Notes: generated by a model not told the origin, from the sequence alone. A stretch of DNA of 64,000 nucleotides from Bradyrhizobium sp. 21 (GCF_023073335.1 NZ_JADPJG010000035.1:675010-739009); one strand, 5' to 3'; shown: positions 16,578 to 26,141, counted from the first letter of the stretch. Numbers and translations: made by a program.

Positions 16578-17273
16578 TCAATTCCCGTGCAGCCGCGCGG
16601 TGGCGCGGCGGGCGAACCATTCGGCGGCGATCAGAGCACCCAGCGCCAGGATGATCGAGACGATCACGAGCCGGCCCGCAGCGGCGTCGCCGTCCGGCGT
16701 CTGGATCAGCGAATAGATCGCGGACGAAATCGTCTGGGTCTCGCCGGGAATGTTCGACACGAAGGTGATGGTGGCGCCGAACTCGCCGATCGCCTTGGCG
16801 AAGCCCAGCACCATGCCGGCGAGCACGCCGGGCAGCGCCAGCGGCAGTGTCACCGTGAAAAACACTTTCCAGGGCGCCGCGCCGAGCGTCTCGGCGGCCT
16901 GCTCCAGCCGGCGGTCGATCGCCTCGATCGACAGTCGCATCGGGCGCACCAGCAGCGGAAACGACATCACGCCGCAGGCGAGCGCCGCACCGGTCCAGCG
17001 GAACGCGAAAACGATGCCGAGATGATCGGCGAGGAAGGCGCCGACGAGGCCGCGGCGGCCAAATGTGAGCAGCAGCAGATAGCCGGTGACGACAGGCGGC
17101 AGCACGAGGGGCAGATGTACGACGGCGTCGAGCACCGACTTGCCCCAGAAATCACGGCGCGCAAGCAGCCATGCCAGCGCAATGCCGAACGGCGTTGCCA
17201 CCAGGGTTGCAATGATGGCGACCCTGAGCGAGAGCAGGATCGCGGTCCATTCGGCGGGAGAGATGTCGAGCAT
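16578..17273 (-). CDS. modB: Molybdate ABC transporter permease
   Basis: A 231-residue inner-membrane permease, second gene of modABC. It has five to six hydrophobic helices and the EAA loop (LEQAAETLGAAPWKVFFTVTL). The motif FAKAIGEFGATITFVSNIPG is characteristic of ModB/CysT-type permeases. The start is the ATG at 17273; a TTG one codon upstream is unlikely. It imports molybdate together with ModA and ModC. Confidence 0.92.
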   Translation of the reverse strand: MLDISPAEWTAILLSLRVAIIATLVATPFGIALAWLLARRDFWGKSVLDAVVHLPLVLPPVVTGYLLLLTFGRRGLVGAFLADHLGIVFAFRWTGAALACGVMSFPLLVRPMRLSIEAIDRRLEQAAETLGAAPWKVFFTVTLPLALPGVLAGMVLGFAKAIGEFGATITFVSNIPGETQTISSAIYSLIQTPDGDAAAGRLVIVSIILALGALIAAEWFARRATARLHGN

Positions 17274-17286
17274 CAAGCCGCAGACA

Positions 17287-18072
17287 TCAGGTTGCCGGGC
17301 TGACCAGAAACTTGAAGCCGTATTTTTCCAGAATGGTCTTGGCCGCCGTTGAGCGCAGGAAGGCGAGGTAGTCGTTGGTCTCGGGTTTCGCGGTGGTGGT
17401 CGCGGCGACGGGATAGATGATCGCGGGATGCGAATCCGCCGGGAAGGTGCCGACGATCTTCACGCCGGGCTCGACCTTGGCGTCGGTGGAATAGACGATG
17501 CCAAGGTTGGCCTCGCCACGCGCGACCAGCGTCAGCGCGGCACGCACGCTCTCGGCCATGGCGAATTTCGGCTCGGCCGCCTGCCATGCGCCGAGGCTCG
17601 TAAGCGCGGCCTTGGCATATTTCCCAACCGGCACCGACTTGACGTCGCCGGTCGCGATCTTGCCGTCGCCGGCGAGTTTGGCGAGATCGAAGCCCTGCGC
17701 GATTGTGACGTTGTCGGTTTTGGAATCCTTCGGCGCGATCAGCACGATGCTGTTGCCGAGCAGATTGACCCGCGTCGGCTCGTTGATGGTCTTCTTGGCG
17801 ATCGCGTAGTCCATCCAGTCGGTGTCGGCGGAGACGAACACATCGGCCGGCGCACCCTGCTCGATCTGCTTTGCCAGGGCCGAGCTTGCGGCGTAGCTCG
17901 CGGTGATCTTGATACCGGTCTTGGCGGTGTAGGCCACGTCGATCTCATCGAGCGCGTTCTTCATCGACGCCGCGGCGAACACGGTGATGGTCTTGTCCTC
18001 GGCGGCGGCGGGCGAGAGGCTCGCGCCCGCGACGATCGCGAAGGCGGTGAAAAGTCCGGCAATACGAATCAT
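17287..18072 (-). CDS. modA: Molybdate-binding periplasmic protein
   Basis: A 261-residue periplasmic binding protein with an N-terminal signal peptide ending near SPAAAED. Molybdate-site segments are recognisable: FAAASMKNALDEI, ASYAASSALAKQIEQGAPADVF, NSIVLIAP and GIVYSTDA. Molybdate is needed for the cofactor of nitrate reductase, nitrogenase and other molybdoenzymes. It is first in the modABC order, with a CGGAGCGC Shine-Dalgarno. No recognisable molybdate riboswitch or ModE site was found upstream. Confidence 0.93.
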   Translation of the reverse strand: MIRIAGLFTAFAIVAGASLSPAAAEDKTITVFAAASMKNALDEIDVAYTAKTGIKITASYAASSALAKQIEQGAPADVFVSADTDWMDYAIAKKTINEPTRVNLLGNSIVLIAPKDSKTDNVTIAQGFDLAKLAGDGKIATGDVKSVPVGKYAKAALTSLGAWQAAEPKFAMAESVRAALTLVARGEANLGIVYSTDAKVEPGVKIVGTFPADSHPAIIYPVAATTTAKPETNDYLAFLRSTAAKTILEKYGFKFLVSPAT

Positions 18073-18248
18073 GGATGCGCTCCGTGCGAGGCCGCGCGTG
18101 CAGGCGCACGCGCAAATCCGGCGTTGGGTGGGCTAGGTCGCGACGGGCGGAAGCGCTGTTCCACGGGCCTTGCGACGGCTTACGGCCGGCAGGGATATCG
18201 CAGTTGCGAAGATAGCAGGCCGGGGCCTTAGGTCAAAGGCGACCGTAG

Positions 18249-18306
18249 CGCATGATCCGGAAAAGTGTGTAACGGTTTTCCGAAAAGATCATGCGCAAAC
18301 AATAAC
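18249..18306. repeat. GCATGATCCGGAAAA inverted repeat, copy 1
   Basis: A 58-bp element. GCATGATC / GATCATGC ends enclose CGGAAAA / TTTTCCG inner arms, followed by AAACAATAAC. A near-identical copy lies at 42632-42690. It is a dispersed intergenic repeat, located between modA and the secreted-protein gene. Confidence 0.8.
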
Positions 18307-18312
18307 ATCCGC

Positions 18313-18816
18313 CTATTGCGCCGGGAGGATCGCGATCGAGAGCGAATTCTCCCTGGCGCCGCTGATTTGGAGCACGACAGGCTGAGCTGACAGCTCGTAT
18401 TTCATGGTCTTGCGGATGCCGTCGCAATCGGTCGCGCCGCTGAAGGCCACGGGCTTGAGGAAATGCCCGTCCTGGACCACGTCGACCCAGGCCCCGCTGG
18501 ACAGGCTGATCGTGTAGAGCCCGGCTTTCGCGGTCTTGATGCTGGTGAAGCCGGCAAAGGTGCCATCCTTCGGCGCGCGCTCTGGCGGCGAGGGCAATTT
18601 AGCATCGGCGGGCGCGACCAACTCCAGCGTGATGGCTGACGACGGCAACGCGGCCTGCTCGCTTCCGGACGCGAGCTTGGCGCGATCCGGTGCAGTGAGT
18701 GCGGCGCGGTCGCGCTCGATCGGCCATTTGAACTTGTCGCAGCCGCTGGGTTCTTCGGCGGCGAGGGCGGAGGTCGTGCCGAGCGAAAGCGCAGCGAGAA
18801 AGGTGAGGACGCGCAT
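18313..18816 (-). CDS. Secreted hypothetical protein
   Basis: A 167-residue protein with a clear signal peptide (MRVLTFLAALSLGTTSALAA). The mature part has Cys residues near the N-terminus (GCDKFKWP) and in ATDCDGIRK, which could form a disulfide. It is mostly beta-predicted, with a SGAWVDVVQDG segment. I do not recognise a named domain. It stands alone on the reverse strand, between modA and mepA. Confidence 0.7.
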   Translation of the reverse strand: MRVLTFLAALSLGTTSALAAEEPSGCDKFKWPIERDRAALTAPDRAKLASGSEQAALPSSAITLELVAPADAKLPSPPERAPKDGTFAGFTSIKTAKAGLYTISLSSGAWVDVVQDGHFLKPVAFSGATDCDGIRKTMKYELSAQPVVLQISGARENSLSIAILPAQ

Positions 18817-19002
18817 GTGAATCTCATCGTTGGCCGCGCGAAAGACGCGGGCTTGCGGTCAGGCTGTTGAAAGGGATGCGCATCCCGAGAATGCCGCGGG
18901 CTTACGGCCCAGCGGAAAGGACAATCCTAGCGCATTTCGGACGATACGGGCCAGTCATCACTCCGTCATTGCTGACAAGTGAAACGGCGCATCTATCCAC
19001 AC

Positions 19003-19128
19003 GTCGTCCCGGCGAAGGCCGGGACCCATAACCACAGAGAGGAGTTTGGCGAAGATTCCTCGTTCGGTATTGCTACCATCTGCCACTGGAAGATTCCGCG
19101 GTATGGGTCCCGGCCTTCGCCGGGACGG
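19003..19128. repeat. Palindromic intergenic element C (GTCGTCCCGG family)
   Basis: A 126-bp element. The left arm is 19003-19030 and the inverted right arm is 19102-19128. The core has AGTTTGGCGAAGATT and CGTTCGGTATTG, shared with element A. It lies just beyond the mepA stop. Confidence 0.8.
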
Positions 19129-19155
19129 CAACTGGGGGCGGAGCAGCAGCGCGTC

Positions 19156-20100
19156 TTACGGCTTCGCATCGCCCGCGTGCAGCACCACCTTGCACGCGGC
19201 CGGCATCTGCGCCAGCGTCATCGGCGGTTTCGGCTTGGGCGGCTCCGGCGGCGGCTTCGGGTGCAGCACGCCGTCGCTGAACCAATAGGCGAGGTCGGAG
19301 GGCTTGCAGCCTTCGTCCTCTGATTGCGACGACTGGCCCTCGCATTCGCTCGCGCCCGCCGGGCAGCGCATGCGAATGTGGAAGTGATAGTCGTGGCCCC
19401 ACCACGGCCGAATCTTCGACAGCCAGGAGCGGTCGCCCTTGGCCTCTTGGCACAGCGCCTTCTTGATCGCGGCATTGACGAAGATGCGCTGCACCGCCGG
19501 CTCCTGCGCCGCATCGCGCAGCACCAGCACATGGCCTGGCGTGAACACCTTTGGATCGATGTCGAGTCGGTCCTGCCGCACCATCATCACCGCCGACATC
19601 TCCTCGCGCTCGTCACGCGACAAACGACGGTCCGGCATCGGCGTCAGCCAGATGTCGGCATCGAGGCCGATCTGATGGCTGGCATGGCCTGACAATGCCG
19701 GCCCGCCGCGCGGCTGGCCGATGTCGCCGACCAGAATGCCGGGCCAGCCGGCGTCCTTGTGTGCCTTGGCCGCGAGGCGCTTGATCAGCGCGATCATCTC
19801 GGGGTGCCCGTAATTGCGGTTACGCGACAGCCGCATCACCTGCCAATTGTCGCCGTTGAGCGGCATCTGCATGGCGCCGCCGATGCAGCCCTTGACGTAG
19901 GAGCCGATGACATGCGCCGGCCCGGTCGAGGGCAGCAGCTTTCGCGCGAACAGCTCCTTGGCGCCAACCTTGGGATCATTTGGGTTCGCGAGCGGCGGCA
20001 ACGGCTTCGGATTTACGCTGCCTTTGTCCTGGGCCAGCGCGCCTCCGGCGGACAGGAGCGCCATGACAAGCGGGAGAGGGGCGAGGCGTCGGAGACTCAT
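19156..20100 (-). CDS. mepA: Penicillin-insensitive murein endopeptidase
   Basis: A 314-residue periplasmic enzyme that cuts D-Ala-meso-DAP cross-links in peptidoglycan. The signal peptide is 1-23 (cleavage after LAQ). The LAS-family zinc metallopeptidase motifs are present: SGHASHQIGLDADIW (His and Asp ligands) and the later HDYHFHIRM with the third His. Further conserved Cys residues (GCIGG, MRCPAG, GCKPSD, ACKVV) match disulfides of MepA. A Pro/Lys-rich linker near the C-terminus is a local variation. Confidence 0.93.
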   Translation of the reverse strand: MSLRRLAPLPLVMALLSAGGALAQDKGSVNPKPLPPLANPNDPKVGAKELFARKLLPSTGPAHVIGSYVKGCIGGAMQMPLNGDNWQVMRLSRNRNYGHPEMIALIKRLAAKAHKDAGWPGILVGDIGQPRGGPALSGHASHQIGLDADIWLTPMPDRRLSRDEREEMSAVMMVRQDRLDIDPKVFTPGHVLVLRDAAQEPAVQRIFVNAAIKKALCQEAKGDRSWLSKIRPWWGHDYHFHIRMRCPAGASECEGQSSQSEDEGCKPSDLAYWFSDGVLHPKPPPEPPKPKPPMTLAQMPAACKVVLHAGDAKP

Positions 20101-20510
20101 GCTGCTGATCCTATCGCGAATCGCCCATCAGGGTTGATCCGAAAGTCGGAGTTTTTGTGCGGGCCGGGCGCATTTTTAAGGGTGCGATAACCGTATCCTG
20201 TATTGACCAAAATTCGTGCGCGGAAAGGGGGGCGTTCTCCCTCTGCATGCAAGGTGATGCGCTTTCGGAATAGAATCATGAATAGCGCGCATATTTACAC
20301 CACGTCTGTTGTGGTCTGTGTCCGGCTGCGGCGACGCAACAGGTTTGGCGCGCCCCGGGACGCCGCCCGCGCCTCTCAAACAGGCAAACCGGCCCGGTCC
20401 ACAGCGCCGCAGGACGTGGCCCCGGCCGCCGAGGACCGCCCAAGATTACTTTTTTTTCAGACACTTGCTCCAAAACTTGCGGTCGCTGGGTGCGACCGGG
20501 AAGAGTGAAG
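20101..20510. other. Non-coding gap upstream of the PAS-GGDEF-EAL gene
   Basis: About 410 bases between divergent mepA and the GGDEF-EAL gene. It contains an 8-base T run at 20450-20457. It also contains a small hairpin (CGGTCGC / GCGACCG, 20480-20498) overlapping the earliest possible GTG start of the downstream gene. One 101-codon open frame runs through it, but it has an implausible composition. No promoter could be assigned with confidence. Confidence 0.4.
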
Positions 20511-22718
20511 TTGAGTTTGGGGTCTCGAAAACCAAAGAACCGAAAGGGAAGCGGACTTGCCCACGCAGGCCAACGGCCGCGCAAGCTGCGCTTCGCGCGC
20601 GCGCCTCATCCGCTGTCCGAACACGACGAAGTCCTGCGCAGCCGCGCCGAGGCGGAAGCCGCGATCGCGGACGCGCGCAAATCCCATGAGCGCCTGCGCC
20701 AGGCCATCGAGATCCTGCCGCAGGGCATCGTGTTTCTGGATGCCGAGGGCCGCTACGTTCTCTGGAACAAGCAATACGCCGAGATCTACAGCAAGACTGC
20801 CGATCTGTTCGAAGAAGGCGCGCGCCTCGAGGACACGCTGCGCATCGGTGTCGCTCGCGGCGACTATCCCGAGGCTGCCGGCCGCGAGGAAGAATGGATC
20901 GCCGAGCGGCTGCAAAAGCTCCATCAGCCCGGCGCGCGCCACGAGCAGAAGCTGGCGGACGGCCGCGTCATCCTGATCGACGAGCGGCTGACCGACGACG
21001 GCGGCGTCGTCGGCCTGCGTGTCGACATCACCGAGTTGAAGCAGCGCGAAGCCTCGTTCCGGCTGCTGTTCGACGACAATCCCGTCCCCATGATCGTCTG
21101 CGCGCTGGACGATGAGCGCATCCTCGCCGTCAACGATGCCGCGCTCGCCCATTACGGCCACAGCCGTGCCGAGTTCGAGCGGCTGAAGATCCGCTCCTTG
21201 CAGGCCTTCGACAGCGAGCCGCCCTGGACCATCGATCGGTCCGACGAGGAGCAGGCCGGGCGCACCTGGAAGCACGTCAAGGCCGACGGCGCGCTGATCG
21301 ACCTTGCGATTTATTCCCGCGAACTGACCTATGCCGACCGGCCCGCGGTGCTGCTCGCGCTGATGGACATCACCGAGCGCAAGCGTGCCGAGGCGCGGCT
21401 TGCCTTCATGGCCCAGCATGACGGGCTGACCGGCCTGCCAAACCGCAATTTGCTGCGTCAGCAGGTCGACGAGATGCTGCTGCATACGAGGCGCAGCACC
21501 GACAAGGTCGCCCTGCTGATGCTGGGGCTCGACAATTTCAAGGCGGTCAACGACACGCTGGGACACACGGTCGGCGACAAGCTCCTGCGCGGCGTCGCCA
21601 AGCGGCTGCGCTCGACCTTGCGCGAGGAAGACGCGTTGGCGCGGCTCAATTCGGACGAATTCGCGATCGTGCAGAGCGGATTGACCCGTCCCGAGGACGC
21701 CGTGCTTCTGGCCAAGCGCCTCCTGGCGGCCATCGCCGATCCCTATCTGCTCGACGGCCATTCCGTGGTGATCGGCGCCTCCATCGGCATCGCGATGGCG
21801 CCGGGCGACGGCGATGATTCCGAAAAGCTGCTCAAGAGCGCCGACATGGCGCTGTCGCGCGCCAAGGCCGATTCGCGCGGCACGTTCGCCTTCTTCGAGG
21901 CCGCGCTCGACGCCAGAGCGCAGAGCCGGCGCAAGATCGAGGTCGAGCTGCGCGACGCGATCCAGAACGACGTGCTGCGTCCCTACTACCAGCCGCTGAT
22001 CGACCTCCAGAGCGGTCGCATCACCGGCTTCGAGGCATTGGTGCGCTGGCCGCATGCCGAGCGCGGCATGGTCTCGCCGGCCGAGTTCATTCCGGTGGCG
22101 GAAGAGACCGGGTTGATCAATCCGCTCGGCGGCCTGATGCTGCGCCGGGCGTGCCTGGACGCCGCGACCTGGCCGGACGACGTCCGCGTCGCCGTCAATC
22201 TGTCGCCGCTCCAGTTCCGCAGCGGCAATCTGCTGTCGGTGGTCACGGATGCCCTGAAGCAGGCCGGCCTGCCGCCGCGGCGGCTCGAGCTCGAGATCAC
22301 CGAGACACTGCTGCTGGAGAAGAGCGCGCAGGTGCTGGCGACGCTGCATGCGCTGCGCTCGCTCGGCGTGCGCATCTCGATGGACGATTTCGGCACCGGC
22401 TATTCCAGCCTCAGTTATCTGCGCAGCTTCCCCTTCGACAAGATCAAGATCGACCAGTCCTTCGTGCGCGATCTCGGCGCCAACCGCGAGGCCCAGGCGA
22501 TCATCCGCTCCATCGTCAGCCTCGGCAAGGGCTTGGGCGTCATCATCACCGCCGAGGGCGTCGAGACCGAAGCCGAGCTGAGCTGCCTCCGGGCCGAAGG
22601 CTGCGACGAGGGTCAGGGCTTTCTGTTCAGCAAGGCCCGGCCCAACGCCGAGATCGTCAGCCTGCTGGCCGCGCAGCGCGGGATCGACGGCGACGAGGAT
22701 ACTGCGCTGGTGGCTTGA
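20511..22718 (+). CDS. PAS-PAS-GGDEF-EAL protein; likely cyclic-di-GMP phosphodiesterase
   Basis: A 735-residue cytoplasmic signalling protein. Two PAS domains (about 60-170 and 180-290) precede a GGDEF domain (about 300-460) and an EAL domain (about 475-720). The GGDEF signature is degenerate: Asn380-Ser381-Asp-Glu-Phe, although the upstream RxxD inhibitory-site motif (REED) is kept. The EAL domain keeps Glu508-Ala-Leu-Val-Arg, DDFGTGYSSL, KIKIDQSF and EGVET. It therefore probably degrades cyclic-di-GMP, with the GGDEF part sensing nucleotide. No ATG is available; TTG 20511 follows GGGAAG, and GTG 20490 or 20505 are alternatives. Confidence 0.85.
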   Translation: MSLGSRKPKNRKGSGLAHAGQRPRKLRFARAPHPLSEHDEVLRSRAEAEAAIADARKSHERLRQAIEILPQGIVFLDAEGRYVLWNKQYAEIYSKTADLFEEGARLEDTLRIGVARGDYPEAAGREEEWIAERLQKLHQPGARHEQKLADGRVILIDERLTDDGGVVGLRVDITELKQREASFRLLFDDNPVPMIVCALDDERILAVNDAALAHYGHSRAEFERLKIRSLQAFDSEPPWTIDRSDEEQAGRTWKHVKADGALIDLAIYSRELTYADRPAVLLALMDITERKRAEARLAFMAQHDGLTGLPNRNLLRQQVDEMLLHTRRSTDKVALLMLGLDNFKAVNDTLGHTVGDKLLRGVAKRLRSTLREEDALARLNSDEFAIVQSGLTRPEDAVLLAKRLLAAIADPYLLDGHSVVIGASIGIAMAPGDGDDSEKLLKSADMALSRAKADSRGTFAFFEAALDARAQSRRKIEVELRDAIQNDVLRPYYQPLIDLQSGRITGFEALVRWPHAERGMVSPAEFIPVAEETGLINPLGGLMLRRACLDAATWPDDVRVAVNLSPLQFRSGNLLSVVTDALKQAGLPPRRLELEITETLLLEKSAQVLATLHALRSLGVRISMDDFGTGYSSLSYLRSFPFDKIKIDQSFVRDLGANREAQAIIRSIVSLGKGLGVIITAEGVETEAELSCLRAEGCDEGQGFLFSKARPNAEIVSLLAAQRGIDGDEDTALVA

Positions 22719-22742
22719 GGCGGCTGCTGCCACGAAGCAGGT

Positions 22743-22769
22743 GGCTCCCTCTCCCGCTTGCGGGAGAGG
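22743..22769. repeat. Short CTCTCCCGC/GCGGGAGAG palindrome
   Basis: A hairpin-forming palindrome (CTCTCCCGCTTGCGGGAGAG) between the convergent GGDEF-EAL and chemotaxis-receptor genes. A longer relative lies at 39191. It belongs to a common dispersed intergenic repeat type and may serve as a transcript end. Confidence 0.6.
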
Positions 22770-22817
22770 TTGATCGAACGCGTGGCTCGACCTTTTAGCT
22801 TAAGTCCATTTAACGCC

Positions 22818-24785
22818 TTAAGCCGCCCGAAGCCCCGCCAAGAACGTATCTACACTCCGCATCAACGCCGAGGCGTGCTGGCCAAGCTCACCGGACGCCA
22901 CCATCACATTGCCCGCCAGCGACCGCGACTGGTCGGCGGCCTGGCTTGCGCCGGCGACGTTGGCCGAGACCTCGGTGGTGCCGGCTGACGCCTGCTGCAC
23001 GCTGCGCGCGATCTCGCGCGTGGCCGAGCCCTGCTGCTCGACCGCGGCGGCGATGGTGGTGGCGATGCCGCTGATCTCGCGGATGGTGTCACTGATGCCC
23101 GAGATCGCGGTGACGCAATTGCCGGTGGCGGCCTGGATCGCGGTGACCTGGGTTGCGATCTCGTCGGTCGCCTTCGCGGTCTGGCCGGCGAGCTCCTTCA
23201 CCTCGGACGCCACCACGGCAAAGCCGCGGCCGGCCTCGCCCGCGCGCGCCGCCTCGATCGTCGCGTTGAGCGCCAGCAGATTGGTCTGGCTCGCGATCTC
23301 GCTGATCAGCCGCAGCACGTCGCCGATGCGCTCCGCGGCTGTGGCAAGACTCGTGACCATCTCCGTGGTCGCGGTGGCCTTGACCACCGCATTGCTGGCG
23401 ACCTGGCTGGAATGGGTGACCTGGCGGCCGATCTCGGTCACCGAGGAGGCGAGCTGCTCGGTCGCGGCTGCGACCGTGTTGACGCTGGTCGAGGCTTCCT
23501 CGGACGCCGCCGCGGCTGCGGTTGCGCGCTGCGACGTGCCGTTGACGCTCGACGTGATCTCGCCGGCGACGTGCTGCATGCCTTCGGTCGCCCTGGCGAC
23601 GGCCGACACCACGCCCTTGACGTCGGCCTCGAAGCGATCGGCCATCTGGCGCTGGAGCGCCTGCTTCTCGATCTCGGCCCTGGCCTTGTCGGCCTCCTGG
23701 GCCTCGCGCAGCGTAGCGGCCTCGATCATGCTGCGGCGGAACACGTCGACCGCCTTGGCCATGGTGCCGAGCTCGTCGCGGCGATCGCTGCCAGGGATGG
23801 TCACGTCGGTGTCGCCGGACGAGAGCCGGTTCATGACGGCGGTGATCGCCGCCAGCGGTCGCGACAGCCCGCGGCCGAGCAGGAACGCCAGCACCATGGC
23901 GAGCACCAGGATCACCACGGTCCCGAGGATCAGGCTGCGCTGCGCGCCTCCGGCAGCGGCCTCGTATTCGGTGGTGTCCTTGATGATCTCGAGGACGGCG
24001 ACCGGCTTGCCGGCATAGTTCTTGATCTGGCCGACATAGAGCGCGCCGGGATGGCCGTCGAGCGCGGTGTCGCGGCGCAGCGGCTGGCCGTCGATCACGC
24101 CCTTCAGCTCGTCCGACGTCGCGACCGCGGTCTCGCCGAAGGTCGAGGACAGGCGCTTGAAGGCCTTGCCGTCATACGAATGCACGGCGAGGTCGATGCC
24201 GAAGCGCTTCTTGGCGCGATCGACGAACTCCTTGCCGAAGGCGACGCCGACATCGGCGGTGGCGATGCTCTTGCCGTCGCGCATGATCGGCGTGATGCCG
24301 AAGATCGACAGCGCGTCCCGCGAGGGCTCGACGCCGACGATCTGCCTGCCGGTGCTGTTGGCTTCCACGAGGGTGGTGCGACGCTGCGAGATGTCCTCGC
24401 CGTTCGCAGCCTTCGGATCGTGGATGCGGAAGAACACGACGGCCGGCGGCGTCTCGAAGGTGATGAGCGGGATGCCCTGCGCCTTCAGCGCCTTCATCGG
24501 CTCCCCGAGCAGCGCCGTCATGGCATCGCGGTCGCCTTTGGCAATGGCGTCGCCGACCGGCGGCAGTGCCGCGACCACGGAGGACACCGCGAGCGCGGCG
24601 CGGCCTTCATAGTCCACGGCGGCGATCACGCTGTCATATTGCAGCTTGAGTTGTTGATCGAGCGCGAGCCGCGTCAGCTCGCGCTGTTGCGAGATCGAGA
24701 AACCGCCGAGGATGGCGCAGGCTGCCGCGACGGTCAGCGAGATCGCAAGGATCAGGCGAGCGGCAATGGATTTGATCTTGAGCAT
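22818..24785 (-). CDS. Methyl-accepting chemotaxis protein
   Basis: A 655-residue inner-membrane receptor. TM1 is at about 8-28. A periplasmic sensing region of about 260 residues follows, then TM2 at about 288-308, a HAMP domain (LSRPLAAITAVMNRLSSGD) and a long coiled-coil signalling domain. The hairpin tip carries the conserved SEIASQTNLLALNATIEAA and GRGFAVVASEVKEL motifs that contact CheA/CheW. The sensing domain resembles a single large Cache-type module; the ligand is unknown. No che genes are nearby, so it is an orphan receptor. No C-terminal CheR pentapeptide is seen. Confidence 0.92.
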   Translation of the reverse strand: MLKIKSIAARLILAISLTVAAACAILGGFSISQQRELTRLALDQQLKLQYDSVIAAVDYEGRAALAVSSVVAALPPVGDAIAKGDRDAMTALLGEPMKALKAQGIPLITFETPPAVVFFRIHDPKAANGEDISQRRTTLVEANSTGRQIVGVEPSRDALSIFGITPIMRDGKSIATADVGVAFGKEFVDRAKKRFGIDLAVHSYDGKAFKRLSSTFGETAVATSDELKGVIDGQPLRRDTALDGHPGALYVGQIKNYAGKPVAVLEIIKDTTEYEAAAGGAQRSLILGTVVILVLAMVLAFLLGRGLSRPLAAITAVMNRLSSGDTDVTIPGSDRRDELGTMAKAVDVFRRSMIEAATLREAQEADKARAEIEKQALQRQMADRFEADVKGVVSAVARATEGMQHVAGEITSSVNGTSQRATAAAAASEEASTSVNTVAAATEQLASSVTEIGRQVTHSSQVASNAVVKATATTEMVTSLATAAERIGDVLRLISEIASQTNLLALNATIEAARAGEAGRGFAVVASEVKELAGQTAKATDEIATQVTAIQAATGNCVTAISGISDTIREISGIATTIAAAVEQQGSATREIARSVQQASAGTTEVSANVAGASQAADQSRSLAGNVMVASGELGQHASALMRSVDTFLAGLRAA

Positions 24786-24980
24786 GAACGATACCGGGGG
24801 ATTCGGGGGAGTTCGCGAACGCTTTCAGTTATCCCGAGAATGCTTAACAACGCGGTTCAATGTGGGGCTCGGGGTGCAGGCCCACCCCTACGACTTGCAT
24901 GGCTTGGTTCACCATGCCGGAAACTGCGGACGCGCAGATGCGACGGAGGTGCGATCTGACACCTCTGTCGCAGCCGGGTC

Positions 24981-26141
24981 TCAGTCGGGCGGGTCGCCCG
25001 ACAGGATCGCCTTGCCGACATCCTCGTAATGCGTGTCGCGGGCCTGGATCTGCTGCGCGATGGCGTGCATGTCGCGAAACCGCCGCTCGAACGGATGGCT
25101 GCGAAACACGGCCGTTGCGCCGGCCATGTGATAGGCGGTGTCGACCACGCGCGCCGATTGGTGGATGGTCCAGGTCGCGGCCAGCCTGACAGCGCTGCGA
25201 TGCGCCGCGCTGAACTCGCCGGTCGCCAAGAGGTCGCGCCACATCGCATTCGCTATTGCATAGAGATAGGCGCGCGCGGCACGAAGATCGCCCTCGGTGC
25301 GGCCGATCAGGCCCTGAACCGCCTGGTTGTCGCGCATCGCGCCTGCGGCCAGCGACTGATGCTTTGCGCGAGCAAGGGCAATCGCGGCGTCGAGCGTCGC
25401 GCGCGCCACGCCGAGCGACACCGCGGCAAAGCCGAGGCTGAAGGTCGAGCCGGTGCCGATCCTGTAGAGCGGGCCCGCCTCGCGCAACGCGGACGGCACA
25501 TCGCGAAATGCCGTGAAGCGTTCGGGGATGAACAGATCGCTCACCTCGTACGAATCCGTGCCGGTGCCGGCGAGCCCGATCGCCTGCCAGACGTCGTGCA
25601 GCGTCGCACGCGCGACCGGAAACAAAATGGTTCGCACCTCCGCCGACCCGTCGGCATTTTTGCGCGGCGAGCCGTCGCTATCGACAATGCGCACATGCGC
25701 CCCCAGCCAGCTCGCCTGCCGCGAGCCCGAGGCAAAATCCCAGCGCGCGCTGACGCGATAGCCGCCCTCGACCGCGCGCGCCTCATGCGCAATGGCGCCC
25801 CAGGCGAGGATGCCGGGATGTGTGTTGAAGATCTCCCGCGCGGTGTCGTGGTCGAGCGAAGCCGCGATCATGGCGCAGACGCTGCACTGCCCGAGACACC
25901 AGGCCGTGGATGCGTCCGCCTTCGCGATCTCCTCCAGCATTTGCATGAAAGCTTCCGGCGCAGCTTCGGTGCCGCCGAGACTTTGCGGCAATAGCGCCCG
26001 GTAGAGGCCGTTCTCGATCAGCGCGGAAACGACGGCCGGCGTCAGCCGCCGCGTCCGCTCGGTCTCGTCCGCCTCGCCCGAAATCAGCGGCGCGATGGCG
26101 CGGGCACGTTCGGCCAGGCCAAATCCGGGAAGCTCGGACAT
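24981..26141 (-). CDS. Acyl-CoA dehydrogenase-fold flavoprotein (DszC/HsaA-like group)
   Basis: A 386-residue protein with the three-part acyl-CoA dehydrogenase fold: helical N-domain (NGLYRALLPQSLGG), beta middle domain (SARWDFASGSRQASWLGAH, GTGTDSYEVSDLFIP) and C-terminal helical bundle (HMAGATAVFRSHPFERRFRDMHA). The RRFRDMHA segment and the absence of the canonical catalytic-Glu context point to the flavin-dependent monooxygenase subgroup (DszC, HsaA, HpaB-like) rather than beta-oxidation enzymes. The substrate is unknown, and no reductase gene is adjacent. Confidence 0.78.
   Translation of the reverse strand: MSELPGFGLAERARAIAPLISGEADETERTRRLTPAVVSALIENGLYRALLPQSLGGTEAAPEAFMQMLEEIAKADASTAWCLGQCSVCAMIAASLDHDTAREIFNTHPGILAWGAIAHEARAVEGGYRVSARWDFASGSRQASWLGAHVRIVDSDGSPRKNADGSAEVRTILFPVARATLHDVWQAIGLAGTGTDSYEVSDLFIPERFTAFRDVPSALREAGPLYRIGTGSTFSLGFAAVSLGVARATLDAAIALARAKHQSLAAGAMRDNQAVQGLIGRTEGDLRAARAYLYAIANAMWRDLLATGEFSAAHRSAVRLAATWTIHQSARVVDTAYHMAGATAVFRSHPFERRFRDMHAIAQQIQARDTHYEDVGKAILSGDPPD

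Noticed and set aside
18073..18312. Possible molybdate riboswitch upstream of modA
   Set aside because: The gap shows only the dispersed GCATGATC repeat; the Moco riboswitch pattern was not found, and it would not be expected upstream of this operon type without it.
20203..20508. Small + strand open frame upstream of the GGDEF-EAL gene
   Set aside because: No Shine-Dalgarno, Arg/Ala-rich random-looking sequence, and overlap with the likely promoter region.
20457..22733. A 758-codon open frame on the - strand
   Set aside because: It is antisense to the complete PAS-GGDEF-EAL gene and has low-complexity composition without recognisable domains.
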